A stretch of 64,000 nt of DNA from contig NZ_JXOK01000082.1 of the NCBI RefSeq assembly GCF_000830505.1, positions 1 through 64,000 of the forward strand. The letters are read 5' to 3'. The stretch's first letter is position 1. Every line of letters starts with the position of its first letter. Position numbers and translations under genes: made by a program. The notes under the pieces were generated by a model that was given only the letters and a program-made list of their open reading frames with translations, was not told the DNA's origin and made no database searches. This DNA is from Vibrio mytili. GTDB lineage: Bacteria > Pseudomonadota > Gammaproteobacteria > Enterobacterales > Vibrionaceae. Below are positions 35,045 to 43,991 of the stretch, piece after piece.

Positions 35045-36161
35045 CGCTCTGGCAATTGATTAAGGCAGAAATCCGCTCGGTAATGACAAATCCAGTGGTG
35101 ACCTTAACGGTCTTTGGTGGGGTTGTGTTCTATTCGTTCTTGTACCCACTGCCTTACACGCAACAAACGCCAAGAGAACAGTCCATTGCCATCGTTAACC
35201 TCGATGGTAGCCAAACGAGTTTTAAACTAGAGCGAATGGTAGACGCAACGCCTCAAGTAAGCGTCGTTTCGAGGCTAAGCACCATTGAGGATGCCAAATA
35301 TGCGTTCTTAAAGCGTGATATCACGGGGTTCTTAGTCATTCCCGAACACTTTTATAAAGATCTACTGCTGGGGAAAAGCCCAACCTTAGCCTATGCAGCG
35401 GATGCTTCGTATTTTTTGGTCTATGGTACTGTTGTAGAAGGGTTAGCAAAAGCGGGCGGAACCTTAGGTGCGCAAGTCAAAGTGAGTAAGATGTTGATTG
35501 ATGGCACGCCCCTTAGTCTAGCAAGCCATAACAACTCAGCAATTAAGCTCAATATGAAACCGACATTTAACCCCACAATGGGCTATATCGATTACGTTGT
35601 TCCTGCTGTGTTTGTCCTTATTTTACAGCAAACATTGATAATGGCAGTGGGCTTACAAACCGGTTCACAACGTCTCGGAAAAGGCTACTGGTCACAAGCC
35701 TCAATCCCTGCTTTGTTGTTGGTCAGGACCTTGGTTTTCGTTGTCATTTATTACGTTCTCAGCGCCTATTACTTTGGTATAAGTTTCGAACGCTTAGATG
35801 TCAATCACATTGGCAAAGCCGGCGAGCTACTGACATTGCTGTTACCATTTCTGCTAAGTAGTTGTGGATTAGGTTTCTGGCTTGGCACTCTATTACCTCG
35901 CGAGAACTGGTCACACTGGTTGTGCTGGTTAGTTCCATGCCGTTGGTCTTCCTCGCAGGCTTCATTTGGCCAGTGGAATCCATTCCAAGCCCCCTACTTT
36001 GGATAGCAGATTTGAGTCCAAGCACTTGGGCTATCAAAGGCTTTCTTGCTCTTAATCAAATGGGCGCAACATGGCAACAAGTTGCGACCCATTGGACCGC
36101 TCTGTGGTTGCTTACTGTGTTATGGGGTGGGATTGCGTATTGGCGAGCGAGAAGAGTTTAA
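35041..36161 (+). pseudogene. ABC-2 type permease B, one frameshift
   Basis: The second permease, with the same plan as permease A (one helix, a periplasmic domain with IAIVNLDGSQTS and DITGFLVIPEHFYKDLL, and a C-terminal helix bundle). The frame breaks near 35901. Adding one base after LGTLLPR joins it to RELVTLVVLVSSMPLVFLAGFIWPVESIPSPL and the end of the gene, restoring about 374 residues. The stop codon overlaps the stop of the convergent ACT-domain gene. Its start codon overlaps the end of permease A, indicating coupled translation. Confidence 0.82.
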
Positions 36162-36553
36162 ACGCTCAACTCGCGTAATGCGGCTATCGCATCCTCTGCC
36201 TTAGCGGACGGTACAAAGATGTGATCGTGATAAAAAGCAGCGATCACATTGGCACTGATTCCTTTTGACGCAAGTTTGGTGGCAACCGCAGCCGTTAAAC
36301 CTACCGCGTCAAGGCTGGAGTGCACCGTTAATGTAATCTGCTTGAAGCTTCCATCAAACGCCAACCCTGCATCCAAAGCTACCGATTTTTCGAGTACAAG
36401 TGTTAAACCTTCTGCTTCTTTAAAAGTCGCAACAGGATCAAATGATACATAATCTGCTATCTCATCTGTTACAGAGCAAAACACGAACTCTGGCTCCAAT
36501 AAATGGGGACTTAATGATTTTAATAAGTCATCTAACTGGGTTATCCCTGCCAT
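36158..36553 (-). CDS. ACT-domain protein (ACT_3/ACT_7 type)
   Basis: A 131-residue protein of two ACT-like halves. The first contains LLKSLSPHLLEPEFVFCSV. The second contains SLDAVGLTAAVATKLASKGISANVIAAFYHDHIFVPSAKAEDAIAAL, the recognisable ACT signature. Such stand-alone proteins are thought to bind amino acids as regulators, and no ligand is known for this one. The stop overlaps the stop of the convergent permease gene by three bases. Confidence 0.8.
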   Translation of the reverse strand: MAGITQLDDLLKSLSPHLLEPEFVFCSVTDEIADYVSFDPVATFKEAEGLTLVLEKSVALDAGLAFDGSFKQITLTVHSSLDAVGLTAAVATKLASKGISANVIAAFYHDHIFVPSAKAEDAIAALRELSV

Positions 36554-36610
36554 TCAACTGCTCTCCACAACAAAACACTTAACACTAAATTTAACATCGC
36601 ACTGAGTGCC

Positions 36611-36940
36611 TTAAGCTTTCTTTACGAATTTAGCGGTGACCATCATCTCACCAGCACCGTCCACTTTACAATCGAGCTGATGGTCTTTGCCTTCGACAAT
36701 ACGTCTGATAACCGCTTTGGTACCAATTTTTAACACAAGAGAGCTGCCTTTCACCTTTAGGTCTTTGGCGAGAGTCACTTTATCGCCTTCCGCTAACAAA
36801 GTACCATTTGCGTCTTTAACGCTAAACCCCTCTTCAACTTCGGAAGGGTCCCACTCGTGACCACATTCTGGACAGATAAGATGGTTTTGGTCTTGATAAA
36901 CGTACTCTGATTGACAGTTTGGACATGGAGGAAAAGACAT
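36611..36940 (-). CDS. yjdM: PhnA/YjdM family zinc-ribbon protein
   Basis: A 109-residue protein with an N-terminal zinc ribbon (CPNC at 6-9, CPEC at 23-26) and a C-terminal SH3-like KOW-type domain (LLAEGDKVTLAKDLKVKGSSLVLKIGTKAVIRRI). It is the family long annotated as 'alkylphosphonate utilization protein PhnA', although a direct role in phosphonate use is doubtful. It stands alone. Confidence 0.9.
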   Translation of the reverse strand: MSFPPCPNCQSEYVYQDQNHLICPECGHEWDPSEVEEGFSVKDANGTLLAEGDKVTLAKDLKVKGSSLVLKIGTKAVIRRIVEGKDHQLDCKVDGAGEMMVTAKFVKKA

Positions 36941-37026
36941 AACTACCTATTTTAAATTACTATTTAAGAGACACATTCTAGTTTTAGAACATATTCAGTT
37001 TGGCTGTGCTAATAAATCCCGTTAAT

Positions 37027-37045
37027 GAGCATCTGCAAGATGCTC
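37027..37045 (-). terminator. Small hairpin after the GNAT gene
   Basis: GAGCATCT (37027-37034) and AGATGCTC (37038-37045) form a perfect eight-bp stem with a three-base loop, about 30 bases past the GNAT stop. No T run follows, so termination strength is uncertain. Confidence 0.4.
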
Positions 37046-37075
37046 CTAACATAACAGACACTAGAGATAAAACCA

Positions 37076-37513
37076 CTACGTGATATGGTTAAATTGGTAA
37101 TGCATTTCGATTAACTGATGTTCTCCGACGATTTCAACATCTTGAATAAACACAAAACCAAACTGTTCATAATAGTCACGTAAATAGCCATGGGCATGAA
37201 TTTCTATTGAACTTATTCCGTGATTTCTCGCGTACTCCATTAATGACCGAACAACATTAGACGCAATGCCCATTCCTCGATAGGTTTTAGTTACCGCAAC
37301 TCGAGCCATAACAGAAGAGTTCTCTGCTGTTATCGTTAATCGAGCAGTCGCAACGAGTGCCTCATTTTCAGTAACTAATGCATGAACAGACTCTTCATCT
37401 AACCCATCTAAATCCAGCTCTTTAGGAATATTTTGTTCAACAGTAAACACCTGATGACGAATAGCTTGCGCCTTTTGTATCAATTCTGGGCTATTTCCAA
37501 TTACAGTTTTCAT
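37076..37513 (-). CDS. GNAT family N-acetyltransferase
   Basis: A 145-residue GNAT protein. The early IRHQVFTVEQNIPKELDLDGLDEESVHALV matches the ElaA/YjcF-like branch, and the acetyl-CoA loop is VAVTKTYRGMGIASNVVRSLMEYA. The end, YLRDYYEQFGFVFI, is the usual GNAT terminal strand. The substrate is unknown. Nine bases separate its start from the racemase stop, so the two are probably co-transcribed. Confidence 0.82.
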   Translation of the reverse strand: MKTVIGNSPELIQKAQAIRHQVFTVEQNIPKELDLDGLDEESVHALVTENEALVATARLTITAENSSVMARVAVTKTYRGMGIASNVVRSLMEYARNHGISSIEIHAHGYLRDYYEQFGFVFIQDVEIVGEHQLIEMHYQFNHIT

Positions 37514-37522
37514 TGCAACCTC

Positions 37523-38218
37523 TCAGCGATTTAATGCCCATTCCACACCATGCGCTGCATGAATTTCTGTCGTGTCGTACAAAGGCACATCGGTATCGCT
37601 TTGCTTAACCAATAGTGCAATCTCAGTACAGCCTAAGATCACCGCTTGTGCGCCTTGAGCATGTAAGTTGCCAATGATTTCTACATAGCGCTTTCGTGAA
37701 TCGTCATTAATAACACCTTGGCAAAGCTCTTGATAAATAACTTCGTGAACCACCGATTGTTCACTGCTGGAAGGAACAATAACTTCGATTCCAAACTTTT
37801 CAGAGATCCTTCCCTTGTAAAAATCTTGTTCCATTGTGAAGCGCGTCCCTAACAGGCCTACTTTTGTGATGCCATCTCGAATTAGGCTTTGTGCCGTAGC
37901 ATCAGCAATATGCAATATAGGAATAGATATCTGCGCCTCAATCTCTGGTGCGACTTTATGCATGGTGTTAGTGCAAATCATTAAAAAATCCGCACCGCCT
38001 CGTTCTATGGACTTTGCGGCATCTGAGAGTAACACACCTGTTTCTGACCATTTACCTTGATGTTGTAGTTGCTCTATTTCTGCAAAATCTACGCTATATA
38101 GACAGATCTTTGCTGAATGTAATCCGCCGAGACGAGACTTAACGCCTTCGTTTAGCGCTTTATAGTAACTGGCCGTTGACTCCCAGCTCATCCCACCGAG
38201 TAATCCAATTGTCTTCAT
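37523..38218 (-). CDS. Aspartate/glutamate racemase family protein
   Basis: A 231-residue PLP-independent racemase. The N-terminus KTIGLLGGMSWESTASYYKALNEG is characteristic. The two catalytic cysteines lie in LMICTNTMHKV (about residue 82) and VILGCTEIALL (about residue 195). Close to the broad-spectrum YgeA-like amino acid racemases. It would interconvert L- and D-amino acids in the cytoplasm. Followed by the GNAT gene. Confidence 0.88.
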   Translation of the reverse strand: MKTIGLLGGMSWESTASYYKALNEGVKSRLGGLHSAKICLYSVDFAEIEQLQHQGKWSETGVLLSDAAKSIERGGADFLMICTNTMHKVAPEIEAQISIPILHIADATAQSLIRDGITKVGLLGTRFTMEQDFYKGRISEKFGIEVIVPSSSEQSVVHEVIYQELCQGVINDDSRKRYVEIIGNLHAQGAQAVILGCTEIALLVKQSDTDVPLYDTTEIHAAHGVEWALNR

Positions 38219-38257
38219 CTATCGTCCTTCTATAATCAAGTAACCACAAGTACTTGT

Positions 38258-38848
38258 TCAGCAAATATCTTTAGCGTTAATCTGCCAACGGTAATCCATT
38301 TGACGGGCCACCTTTTTAGCTAACCCTTCACTAACTAGCTTTGCAACAAGATGTAAACTCATATCAATACCAGCAGAGATACCAGCCGATGTTGTATATT
38401 TCCCTGAACTGACCCAACGTTGGTTTCCTATGACCGTTAATGCAGGAAAGCGACGAGCCAAATCGGAAATATCCTCCCAATGCGTTGTCACTGTTAACCC
38501 ATTCAACAAATCTGCGCTAGCCAATAAAAACGCGCCAGTACAAACGGAAGCGACGTGTTCAGCGTGTTGAGCGGACGAATTGATCCAACTCAGTACATTT
38601 TGCTTTGTCATTTCTTCTGTATGGATACCACCAACAACGACCAGTAAATCAATATTCGGATGATCGTCAATAGCGTAATGTGGCAAGACAGTAAAACCAC
38701 CACGCGCGACAACCGGTGCCGAATTTTCAGAAACCAAAAATACGTTCCAATCGTTGTTATCTAATCGCTTTGCGGTACTAAACACCTCAAAGGGACCGGA
38801 AAAATCCAATACCTCGGCGTCGTCGTAAATATAAATTCCAATGTTCAT
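38258..38848 (-). CDS. DJ-1/PfpI family protein (GlxA-like amidotransferase domain)
   Basis: A 196-residue protein beginning MNIGIYIYDDAEVLDFSGPFEVF, the start seen in GlxA N-terminal domains and isonitrile hydratases. The nucleophile elbow is VASVCTGAFLLASADLL, with the cysteine in place, followed by TTHWEDI. The AraC DNA-binding part of GlxA is absent. The start at 38848 has GGAG five bases upstream. An enzyme role such as isonitrile hydratase is possible but not shown. Confidence 0.82.
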   Translation of the reverse strand: MNIGIYIYDDAEVLDFSGPFEVFSTAKRLDNNDWNVFLVSENSAPVVARGGFTVLPHYAIDDHPNIDLLVVVGGIHTEEMTKQNVLSWINSSAQHAEHVASVCTGAFLLASADLLNGLTVTTHWEDISDLARRFPALTVIGNQRWVSSGKYTTSAGISAGIDMSLHLVAKLVSEGLAKKVARQMDYRWQINAKDIC

Positions 38849-38985
38849 CAACACTCCATGTTTTATGGTCGCTATTAATCTTGAAACAGAATTGGCCGTT
38901 CACACTGCTTTATGATCGATCCGCCAAAACGGACGTAAATAAACGGTGATCCATGTTAAAAACTCATCAAGAAAAGGAAATCACC

Positions 38986-39483
38986 ATGTTTAAACGATAC
39001 GTCACACTAGCATATCTATTCGCTGCAACACTAGTCTTGCCATTGAGTGCCTATGCTCACAATCATGGTATGAAAAAAGACATTGTCGATACTGCCATCG
39101 AAAATGGTTCGTTTACTACACTCGTCGCGGCAGTAAAAGCGGCGGATTTGGTCGACACATTGAAAGGCGATGGCCCCTTAACCGTATTTGCCCCTACAGA
39201 TGAAGCGTTCGCTAAACTTCCCGAAGGCACAGTTGAAACACTGTTGAAACCAGAAAACAAAGACAAGCTTGTCGCCATTCTGACTTATCATGTTGTACCA
39301 GGAGAAGTGATGGCGGCCGATGTTGTCAAAATGGATACGGCAAACACCGTACAGGGAGGTGAAGTAAAAATCACGGTTGATGGCGATATGGTGATGATAA
39401 ACGATGCCAACGTTGTCGCTGCCGATGTAAAAGCGAGTAACGGCGTGATTCACGTCATTGATACCGTATTGATGCCTGAATAA
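38986..39483 (+). CDS. Secreted fasciclin (FAS1) domain protein
   Basis: A 165-residue protein with a signal peptide (cleavage near AYAHNHG) and a single FAS1 domain covering the rest. Both FAS1 boxes are visible: GPLTVFAPTDEAFAKLP (H1) and SNGVIHVIDTVLMPE (H2), with the YH motif TYHVVPGEV between. Domains of this kind mediate adhesion or matrix contacts. The start at 38986 follows AAGGAAATCACC. The 11 codons upstream are not signal-peptide-like. Monocistronic, with a terminator. Confidence 0.9.
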   Translation: MFKRYVTLAYLFAATLVLPLSAYAHNHGMKKDIVDTAIENGSFTTLVAAVKAADLVDTLKGDGPLTVFAPTDEAFAKLPEGTVETLLKPENKDKLVAILTYHVVPGEVMAADVVKMDTANTVQGGEVKITVDGDMVMINDANVVAADVKASNGVIHVIDTVLMPE

Positions 39484-39573
39484 GATTGTCACTCACCTTG
39501 AACTGAAAGGTTGGTCCCAAGGGCGGGACTGTAACAATAGGGCGTCAAACTATAACAAAAAGAGGCATAAGCA

Positions 39574-39598
39574 AAAAAGGGGCATAAGCCCCTTTTTA
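39574..39598 (+). terminator. Terminator after the fasciclin gene
   Basis: AAAAAGGGGC pairs with GCCCCTTTTT across a short loop, leaving a T run on either strand. It can also serve the convergent lysC transcript. Confidence 0.8.
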
Positions 39599-39686
39599 TA
39601 TTTATCGATTTTTACGTTTATTGATCGACTGTCACTTATCACTCTTTTATTGCTTACATAGTTTTCATTAAGGTCGGTAATCAAGC

Positions 39687-41126
39687 CTAAGCAACGTCTT
39701 CTATTGATTCCGTTTCTAATGAACCAGACTTTTCCAACGGTTCGAAAAACTCATCATGTAAGGCACAAATAGCACGTTGGTATTCTTTATCACTCACCAC
39801 AAATTGAACGTTCACGTTGCGTAATGACGAGTGAAGAGCAACCGGAGTAACACCACTGTTCATCAAAGATAACACGCCTTTCGCCAAGGTTTTGTTCGTG
39901 TCAATCTGAGAGCCAATTGCTGAAATCAATGCCACCATACGGCCTTTAATTGACGCCTTTGGATAGCATTTTTCAGCTTTGTAGAGAACCTTATTCAAGC
40001 TGTCTGCGCTACCACCCAAATAATAGGTAATCGAGTTTGCGTTCATTTCTTTACCGATCAAACTGACTCGTGCGTCTGAGATAATTTCCATCAACTCATA
40101 ACTCACGTTATCAACCTTGCCCACCATTGCTTGGTCGAACAAGTGCAAAGCAAAAACTTTCTCTTTACCCGCAATGATTTCAACTTTGTCTTCTTCCGGA
40201 CGATAACCAGAAGAAATTAAAGTGCCTTCATGTTCAGGTTCAAAGGTGTTTTTGATTTGCAGTTCGATACCACTTTCACGTAAGCCTGCCGCGGCATTAG
40301 GGTGAATCGCCTCCATGCCTAAGTTAGCGAGCTGATCCGCTACATCATAGTTTGTACTACCAATAGGCAACACTTTTTCAGGTCCGACAACACGTGGGTC
40401 AGCAGAGCTCAAGTGGTACTCTTTATGAATAATCGCTAAGTCAGCCTGCGTAATCGCAGCAACACGGCTAAATGTCATCTCACTATAACCACGGTCATAA
40501 GTGTGCATTAGCCCTTCTTTACAGTAAGCATATCCTGTTACGATCGGTAGCTCTTTTGACACATCGATATCTGAAAACGCGTCGCGAATTGAATCGTCTA
40601 AGCTGATTGGCTCTTGCGTATCCCAGCCAGATAAATCAACAAAGCGAGCGTTGATACCCATATTTTTGAGCTTCAATGTGGTGTTGTATGCACTGTGTGC
40701 TTCACCGATCGAAGAGAGAAATTCACGAATTTGAGGCAAATACTGGCGCAATGAAAATTGACCGTATTGGCATGTCTCAAGAATATTGGCAATACAGTTT
40801 TTCGCTTCCGAAATGCGTGAGCGAATAAACTTATCTGCTCGCATACGATTCATTGGATCAGCAAAAATGTTTTCGTTAGTCAGTAGCATACGATTTTCAA
40901 CGTACGCTAGAGCCTCTTCCCAGCTGTCATCGCGCTTAGCAACCAGTTGGTATACACCGGCTTTGCTCGTTTTTTTACATTCTAATAGCGCATCAGTCAT
41001 ACCACCGTAAGCCGAAACAACGAAGATTCGGTTATAAGGTGTTTTGGGACGAAGAATAATATTGTCTAAAACGGCGTCAAATGCCGTCATTGATGTACCG
41101 CCGATTTTTTCTACGGTAAAAGTCAT
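39687..41126 (-). CDS. lysC: Aspartate kinase of the ectoine cluster (Ask_Ect)
   Basis: A 479-residue aspartokinase that phosphorylates aspartate to feed L-aspartate semialdehyde to EctB. The N-terminus VEKIGGTSM is the kinase nucleotide loop in the form seen in ectoine-linked Ask_Ect, not the KFGGTS of housekeeping enzymes. The C-terminal half holds two ACT domains (VFALHLFDQAMVGKVDN; KGRMVALISAIGSQI). Fourth gene of ectABC-lysC, separated from ectC by a perfect palindrome and a poly-T tract. Confidence 0.92.
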   Translation of the reverse strand: MTFTVEKIGGTSMTAFDAVLDNIILRPKTPYNRIFVVSAYGGMTDALLECKKTSKAGVYQLVAKRDDSWEEALAYVENRMLLTNENIFADPMNRMRADKFIRSRISEAKNCIANILETCQYGQFSLRQYLPQIREFLSSIGEAHSAYNTTLKLKNMGINARFVDLSGWDTQEPISLDDSIRDAFSDIDVSKELPIVTGYAYCKEGLMHTYDRGYSEMTFSRVAAITQADLAIIHKEYHLSSADPRVVGPEKVLPIGSTNYDVADQLANLGMEAIHPNAAAGLRESGIELQIKNTFEPEHEGTLISSGYRPEEDKVEIIAGKEKVFALHLFDQAMVGKVDNVSYELMEIISDARVSLIGKEMNANSITYYLGGSADSLNKVLYKAEKCYPKASIKGRMVALISAIGSQIDTNKTLAKGVLSLMNSGVTPVALHSSLRNVNVQFVVSDKEYQRAICALHDEFFEPLEKSGSLETESIEDVA

Positions 41127-41153
41127 GATATACCTTTTTTGATTGGTAACTTT

Positions 41154-41204
41154 AAAAAAAAAAAGAAAAGAGATTTGATGTGTGAGGCGTTTAAACGCCT
41201 CACA
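41154..41204 (-). terminator. 24-bp perfect palindrome plus T tract between ectC and lysC
   Basis: TGTGAGGCGTTT and its reverse complement are joined directly at 41181-41204. On the minus strand the stem is followed by a pyrimidine stretch ending in a run of eleven T (41154-41164). It has the form of an intrinsic terminator inside the operon, so part of the transcript probably ends after ectC. Confidence 0.7.
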
Positions 41205-41219
41205 TTAAGTCATTGATGC

Positions 41220-41605
41220 TTAGTCAACGAGTGGATATACGCCATTTTCGTCGTGTACTTCAGCGCCAGTGATCGGTGGGTTAAATACACACGCCATTAC
41301 CATTTCTTTATTTTTATAAGCGCGTAAGTAATGTTCATCGTGTTTATCTAAGATGTATAGCGTACCAGGTTTGATTGGATACGTTTCACCACCCACAACT
41401 TCAATCTCACCTTCACCACTCATACAGTAAACAGACTCTAGGTGATTTTGGTAATGAATATGTGTTTCAGTACCTTCGTAAATCGTCGTAATGTGGAAAG
41501 AAAAACCCATGTTGTCATCTTTCAACAACATACGGACGCTTTCCCAGTTATCTGATACAACGCGTCGTTCACTGTTTTGACACTCTTCAAGATTCTTACG
41601 ATCAT
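41220..41605 (-). pseudogene. ectC: L-ectoine synthase, frameshift at codon 5
   Basis: The cupin enzyme that closes N-gamma-acetyl-diaminobutyrate to ectoine. From MLLKDDNMGFSFHIT to the stop all features are present: HIHYQNHLESVYCMSGEGEIE, PGTLYILDKHDEHYLRA and CVFNPPITG. The N-terminus is in another frame. From ATG 41605 the codons for MIVR are right, then one A is missing (coding AGAAATCTT read as AGAATCTT, near 41593). With it restored the start reads MIVRNLEECQNSERRVVSD and joins to NWESVRMLLKDDN, a standard EctC of about 128 residues. A ribosome binding site AAAGGA precedes 41605. The other ectoine genes are intact, so this is probably a sequence error. Confidence 0.9.
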
Positions 41606-41620
41606 AATTTAAAAATCCTT

Positions 41621-42886
41621 TTAAGATGCTTGTTTGAAGTGTTTTGCAACAGTTGTTTCTACTGCACTTTCAAAAATGCTGAGTCCTTGATCCAGCTCTG
41701 ACTCGCTGATCGTCAGTGGACAGAAGAACTTCACAATCTCATCGTCTGGTCCAGCGGTCTCAATCACCATGCCGTTATCAAAACACGCCTTGGTAATTTC
41801 AGCAGACATATCACCATTCACACATTCAATGCCGATCATCATGCCACGCCCTTTTTCTTGGACGAACATTTGTGGGTAGCGCTTCACACAACGCTGAATG
41901 ACTTCACTCACACGTTCAGAACACTGTTTAATATGCGTTTCAAAGTCGTCGTTTGCCCAGTAAATTTCTAGCGCTTTCGCTGCAGTCACAAACGCGTGGT
42001 TGTTGCCACGGAACGTACCGTTATGCTCACCAGGTTTCCACTGGTCAAGCTCTGGCTTAAGCAATACAACCGCCATTGGTAGTCCGTAACCACCAATCGA
42101 TTTAGACAGAGTGACGATATCCGGTTTAATGCCCGATGGTTCAAAGCTGAAGAATGTACCAGTACGGCCACAACCAGCTTGAATATCATCGACAATCACT
42201 AATATATCGTTCGCTTTACAGATTTTGCTTAATCGTTGTAGCCACTCGTTAGACGCCGCATTTAAGCCGCCCTCACCTTGCACCGTTTCTAGAAGAACAG
42301 CAGCAGGTTTATCCATACCGGCAGAATTGTCGTTTAGCATCGTCTCAAACAGAGCCAAACCATCAACTCCCGCATATCCTTCATATGGCAGACGCGTAAC
42401 GTTATGCAAGCTAGAACCATTACCCTGTCTATGATGCTGGTTACCTGTCGCAGCAAGCGCGCCAGCAGTACAGCCATGGAAACCGTTTGTGAATGCAACT
42501 ACGCTAGAACGACCAGTCACTTTCTTCGCCAGTTTTAGAGCAGCTTCTACTGCGTTGGTACCCGTTGGACCGGTAAATTGAACTTTGTAGTCCAACTTTC
42601 TTGGTTCAAGGATGTAGCGGTTTAAGGCTTCAAGAAAACCAGCTTTCGCTTCTGAATGCATGTCTAAACCGTGAGTAATACCATCCATTTCGATGTATTC
42701 GAGCAGAGCTTGCTTGAGTACAGGGTTATTGTGTCCGTAGTTAAGAGATCCTGCGCCAGCTAGGAAGTCTAAGTAGCGCTCACCTTGTTCTGTTTCTAGC
42801 CAGCAGCCTTTCGCTTTACGAAATACAACTGGGAAATTATTTGAATAAGAGCGTACGTTAGATTCCTGCTTTTTAAAAATATCCAT
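41621..42886 (-). CDS. ectB: L-2,4-diaminobutyrate transaminase
   Basis: A 421-residue class III PLP aminotransferase converting aspartate semialdehyde to L-2,4-diaminobutyrate. The PLP lysine is in DIVTLSKSIGGYGLPMA. The cofactor-contact segment TGPTGTNAVEAALKLAKKVTGR and the NGTFRGNNHAFVTA loop are diagnostic of EctB. The N-terminus MDIFKKQESNVRSYSNNFPVVF is also typical. Second gene of the ectoine operon, 15 bases before ectC. Confidence 0.96.
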   Translation of the reverse strand: MDIFKKQESNVRSYSNNFPVVFRKAKGCWLETEQGERYLDFLAGAGSLNYGHNNPVLKQALLEYIEMDGITHGLDMHSEAKAGFLEALNRYILEPRKLDYKVQFTGPTGTNAVEAALKLAKKVTGRSSVVAFTNGFHGCTAGALAATGNQHHRQGNGSSLHNVTRLPYEGYAGVDGLALFETMLNDNSAGMDKPAAVLLETVQGEGGLNAASNEWLQRLSKICKANDILVIVDDIQAGCGRTGTFFSFEPSGIKPDIVTLSKSIGGYGLPMAVVLLKPELDQWKPGEHNGTFRGNNHAFVTAAKALEIYWANDDFETHIKQCSERVSEVIQRCVKRYPQMFVQEKGRGMMIGIECVNGDMSAEITKACFDNGMVIETAGPDDEIVKFFCPLTISESELDQGLSIFESAVETTVAKHFKQAS

Positions 42887-42936
42887 GATAAGACCGTTTT
42901 TGATTCCTATTGTTTGTGGATTACTTGTGTTGAGGA

Positions 42937-43470
42937 TTACTTTAGAGGAATTCGATACAGATATTCTGTATCGTGCTTGCCTTTAAAATGGGCGTCTTCA
43001 TCTAAAAATGTGCTGACTTGGCCTAAATTGCCATTCATCGCGTCCAATTTTTTGAAAAGTGCCCAAGAGGCTTTGTTGTCTTCCGTTATGGTCGTTTCAA
43101 CCATGTTGACATTGTTTAGTTTTTCTCGTGAAAGCAGTTCTTTAAGCATACGAAGTGCTAATCCGTTCCCTCTAAACTTAGGAGAAACTGCAACCTGCCA
43201 AACAAACAGAACGTTCTGCTCATCTGGTTTTTTGTAACCAGAAATGAACCCCGCTATGTCACCATTTTGCTCAACCAAAACACTGGTTTTGCTAAAATGA
43301 GAAGACTGTAAAAAATTGCAGTAAGAAGAGTTCATGTCCAATGGTGGACAGTCTGCAATCAAGCTATAAATGTCGTCACCATCAGAGATTTTAGGTTCAC
43401 GAAAAATCCATTTTTTGTTTGTTTCTTTATCAATCTCAGGATAAAGAACCCAAGGTGCTGATGTGATCAT
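42937..43470 (-). CDS. ectA: L-2,4-diaminobutyrate N-gamma-acetyltransferase
   Basis: A 177-residue GNAT enzyme acetylating diaminobutyrate. Family marks are WIFREPKISDGDDIYSLIADCPPLDMNSSYCNFLQSSHF and the acetyl-CoA loop VAVSPKFRGNGLALRMLKELL. First gene of ectABC-lysC. The start at 43470 (MITSAPWVLYPE) is chosen because the AAGGA upstream is only one base from the alternative ATG at 43482. The 43470 start is about 13 bases away, so neither spacing is ideal. A CRP-type site lies 101 bases upstream. Confidence 0.93.
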   Translation of the reverse strand: MITSAPWVLYPEIDKETNKKWIFREPKISDGDDIYSLIADCPPLDMNSSYCNFLQSSHFSKTSVLVEQNGDIAGFISGYKKPDEQNVLFVWQVAVSPKFRGNGLALRMLKELLSREKLNNVNMVETTITEDNKASWALFKKLDAMNGNLGQVSTFLDEDAHFKGKHDTEYLYRIPLK

Positions 43471-43570
43471 GTGAAAAACCATATCCTTTGAGGTCTAATT
43501 AAATTTCGCTATTATTATGCGCATCTCTCGCTACCAAAAATCAAATATTTGACAGCATTAAGCGAATAAT

Positions 43571-43586
43571 TGTGATCAATATCACA
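43571..43586. promoter_or_regulatory. Perfect CRP-type site upstream of ectA
   Basis: TGTGATCAATATCACA matches TGTGA-N6-TCACA at all ten defined positions. It lies in the 520-base region shared by ectA and proV, about 100 bases from ectA and 406 from proV. Confidence 0.65.
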
Positions 43587-43873
43587 CATTTTACATCCTT
43601 AATCAAATCTTAAAATACTTTGAGGTCTAAATTATTGTGTAAATATTATACAAATTTGCCAAAAATCATGCCAAGACATCAAAAGATTAGTGCTCTAAAT
43701 TTTAAAAAATTCACAACCACCTAACACCCCTGAGGAACGCAAACAGCCTTACACGACAAAATCGGTCAATTAATATTCAAAATTAATTCACGCATTCATG
43801 GACTCATAGAATAAACACAATTAAAACCACATCAAGTAACTGTTTTTAAAGACAAATAACTCAAAACTCACAC

Positions 43874-43891
43874 TGTAACCTTTTGGTTACA
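43874..43891. promoter_or_regulatory. Inverted repeat upstream of proV
   Basis: TGTAACCTTTTGGTTACA is a perfect inverted repeat with seven-base arms and a TTTT centre, 101 bases before the proV start. It is a candidate operator for an osmotic regulator such as the MarR-type CosR, known to act on ect and pro genes in Vibrio. That binding is inference. Confidence 0.45.
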
Positions 43892-43991
43892 TATAAGCCT
43901 ATTTCGTTCCAAGATAATTGCAGCACGTTGAAATATTCCAGAAAATTGTTTAGAGTACAAAGCGTTAAGCACATAAAAAAGGACGATAAAC

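Noticed and set aside
43483..43991. Small RNA or extra gene in the ect/pro intergenic region
   Set aside because: No open frame of note and no terminator hairpin. Regulatory sites account for what can be seen.
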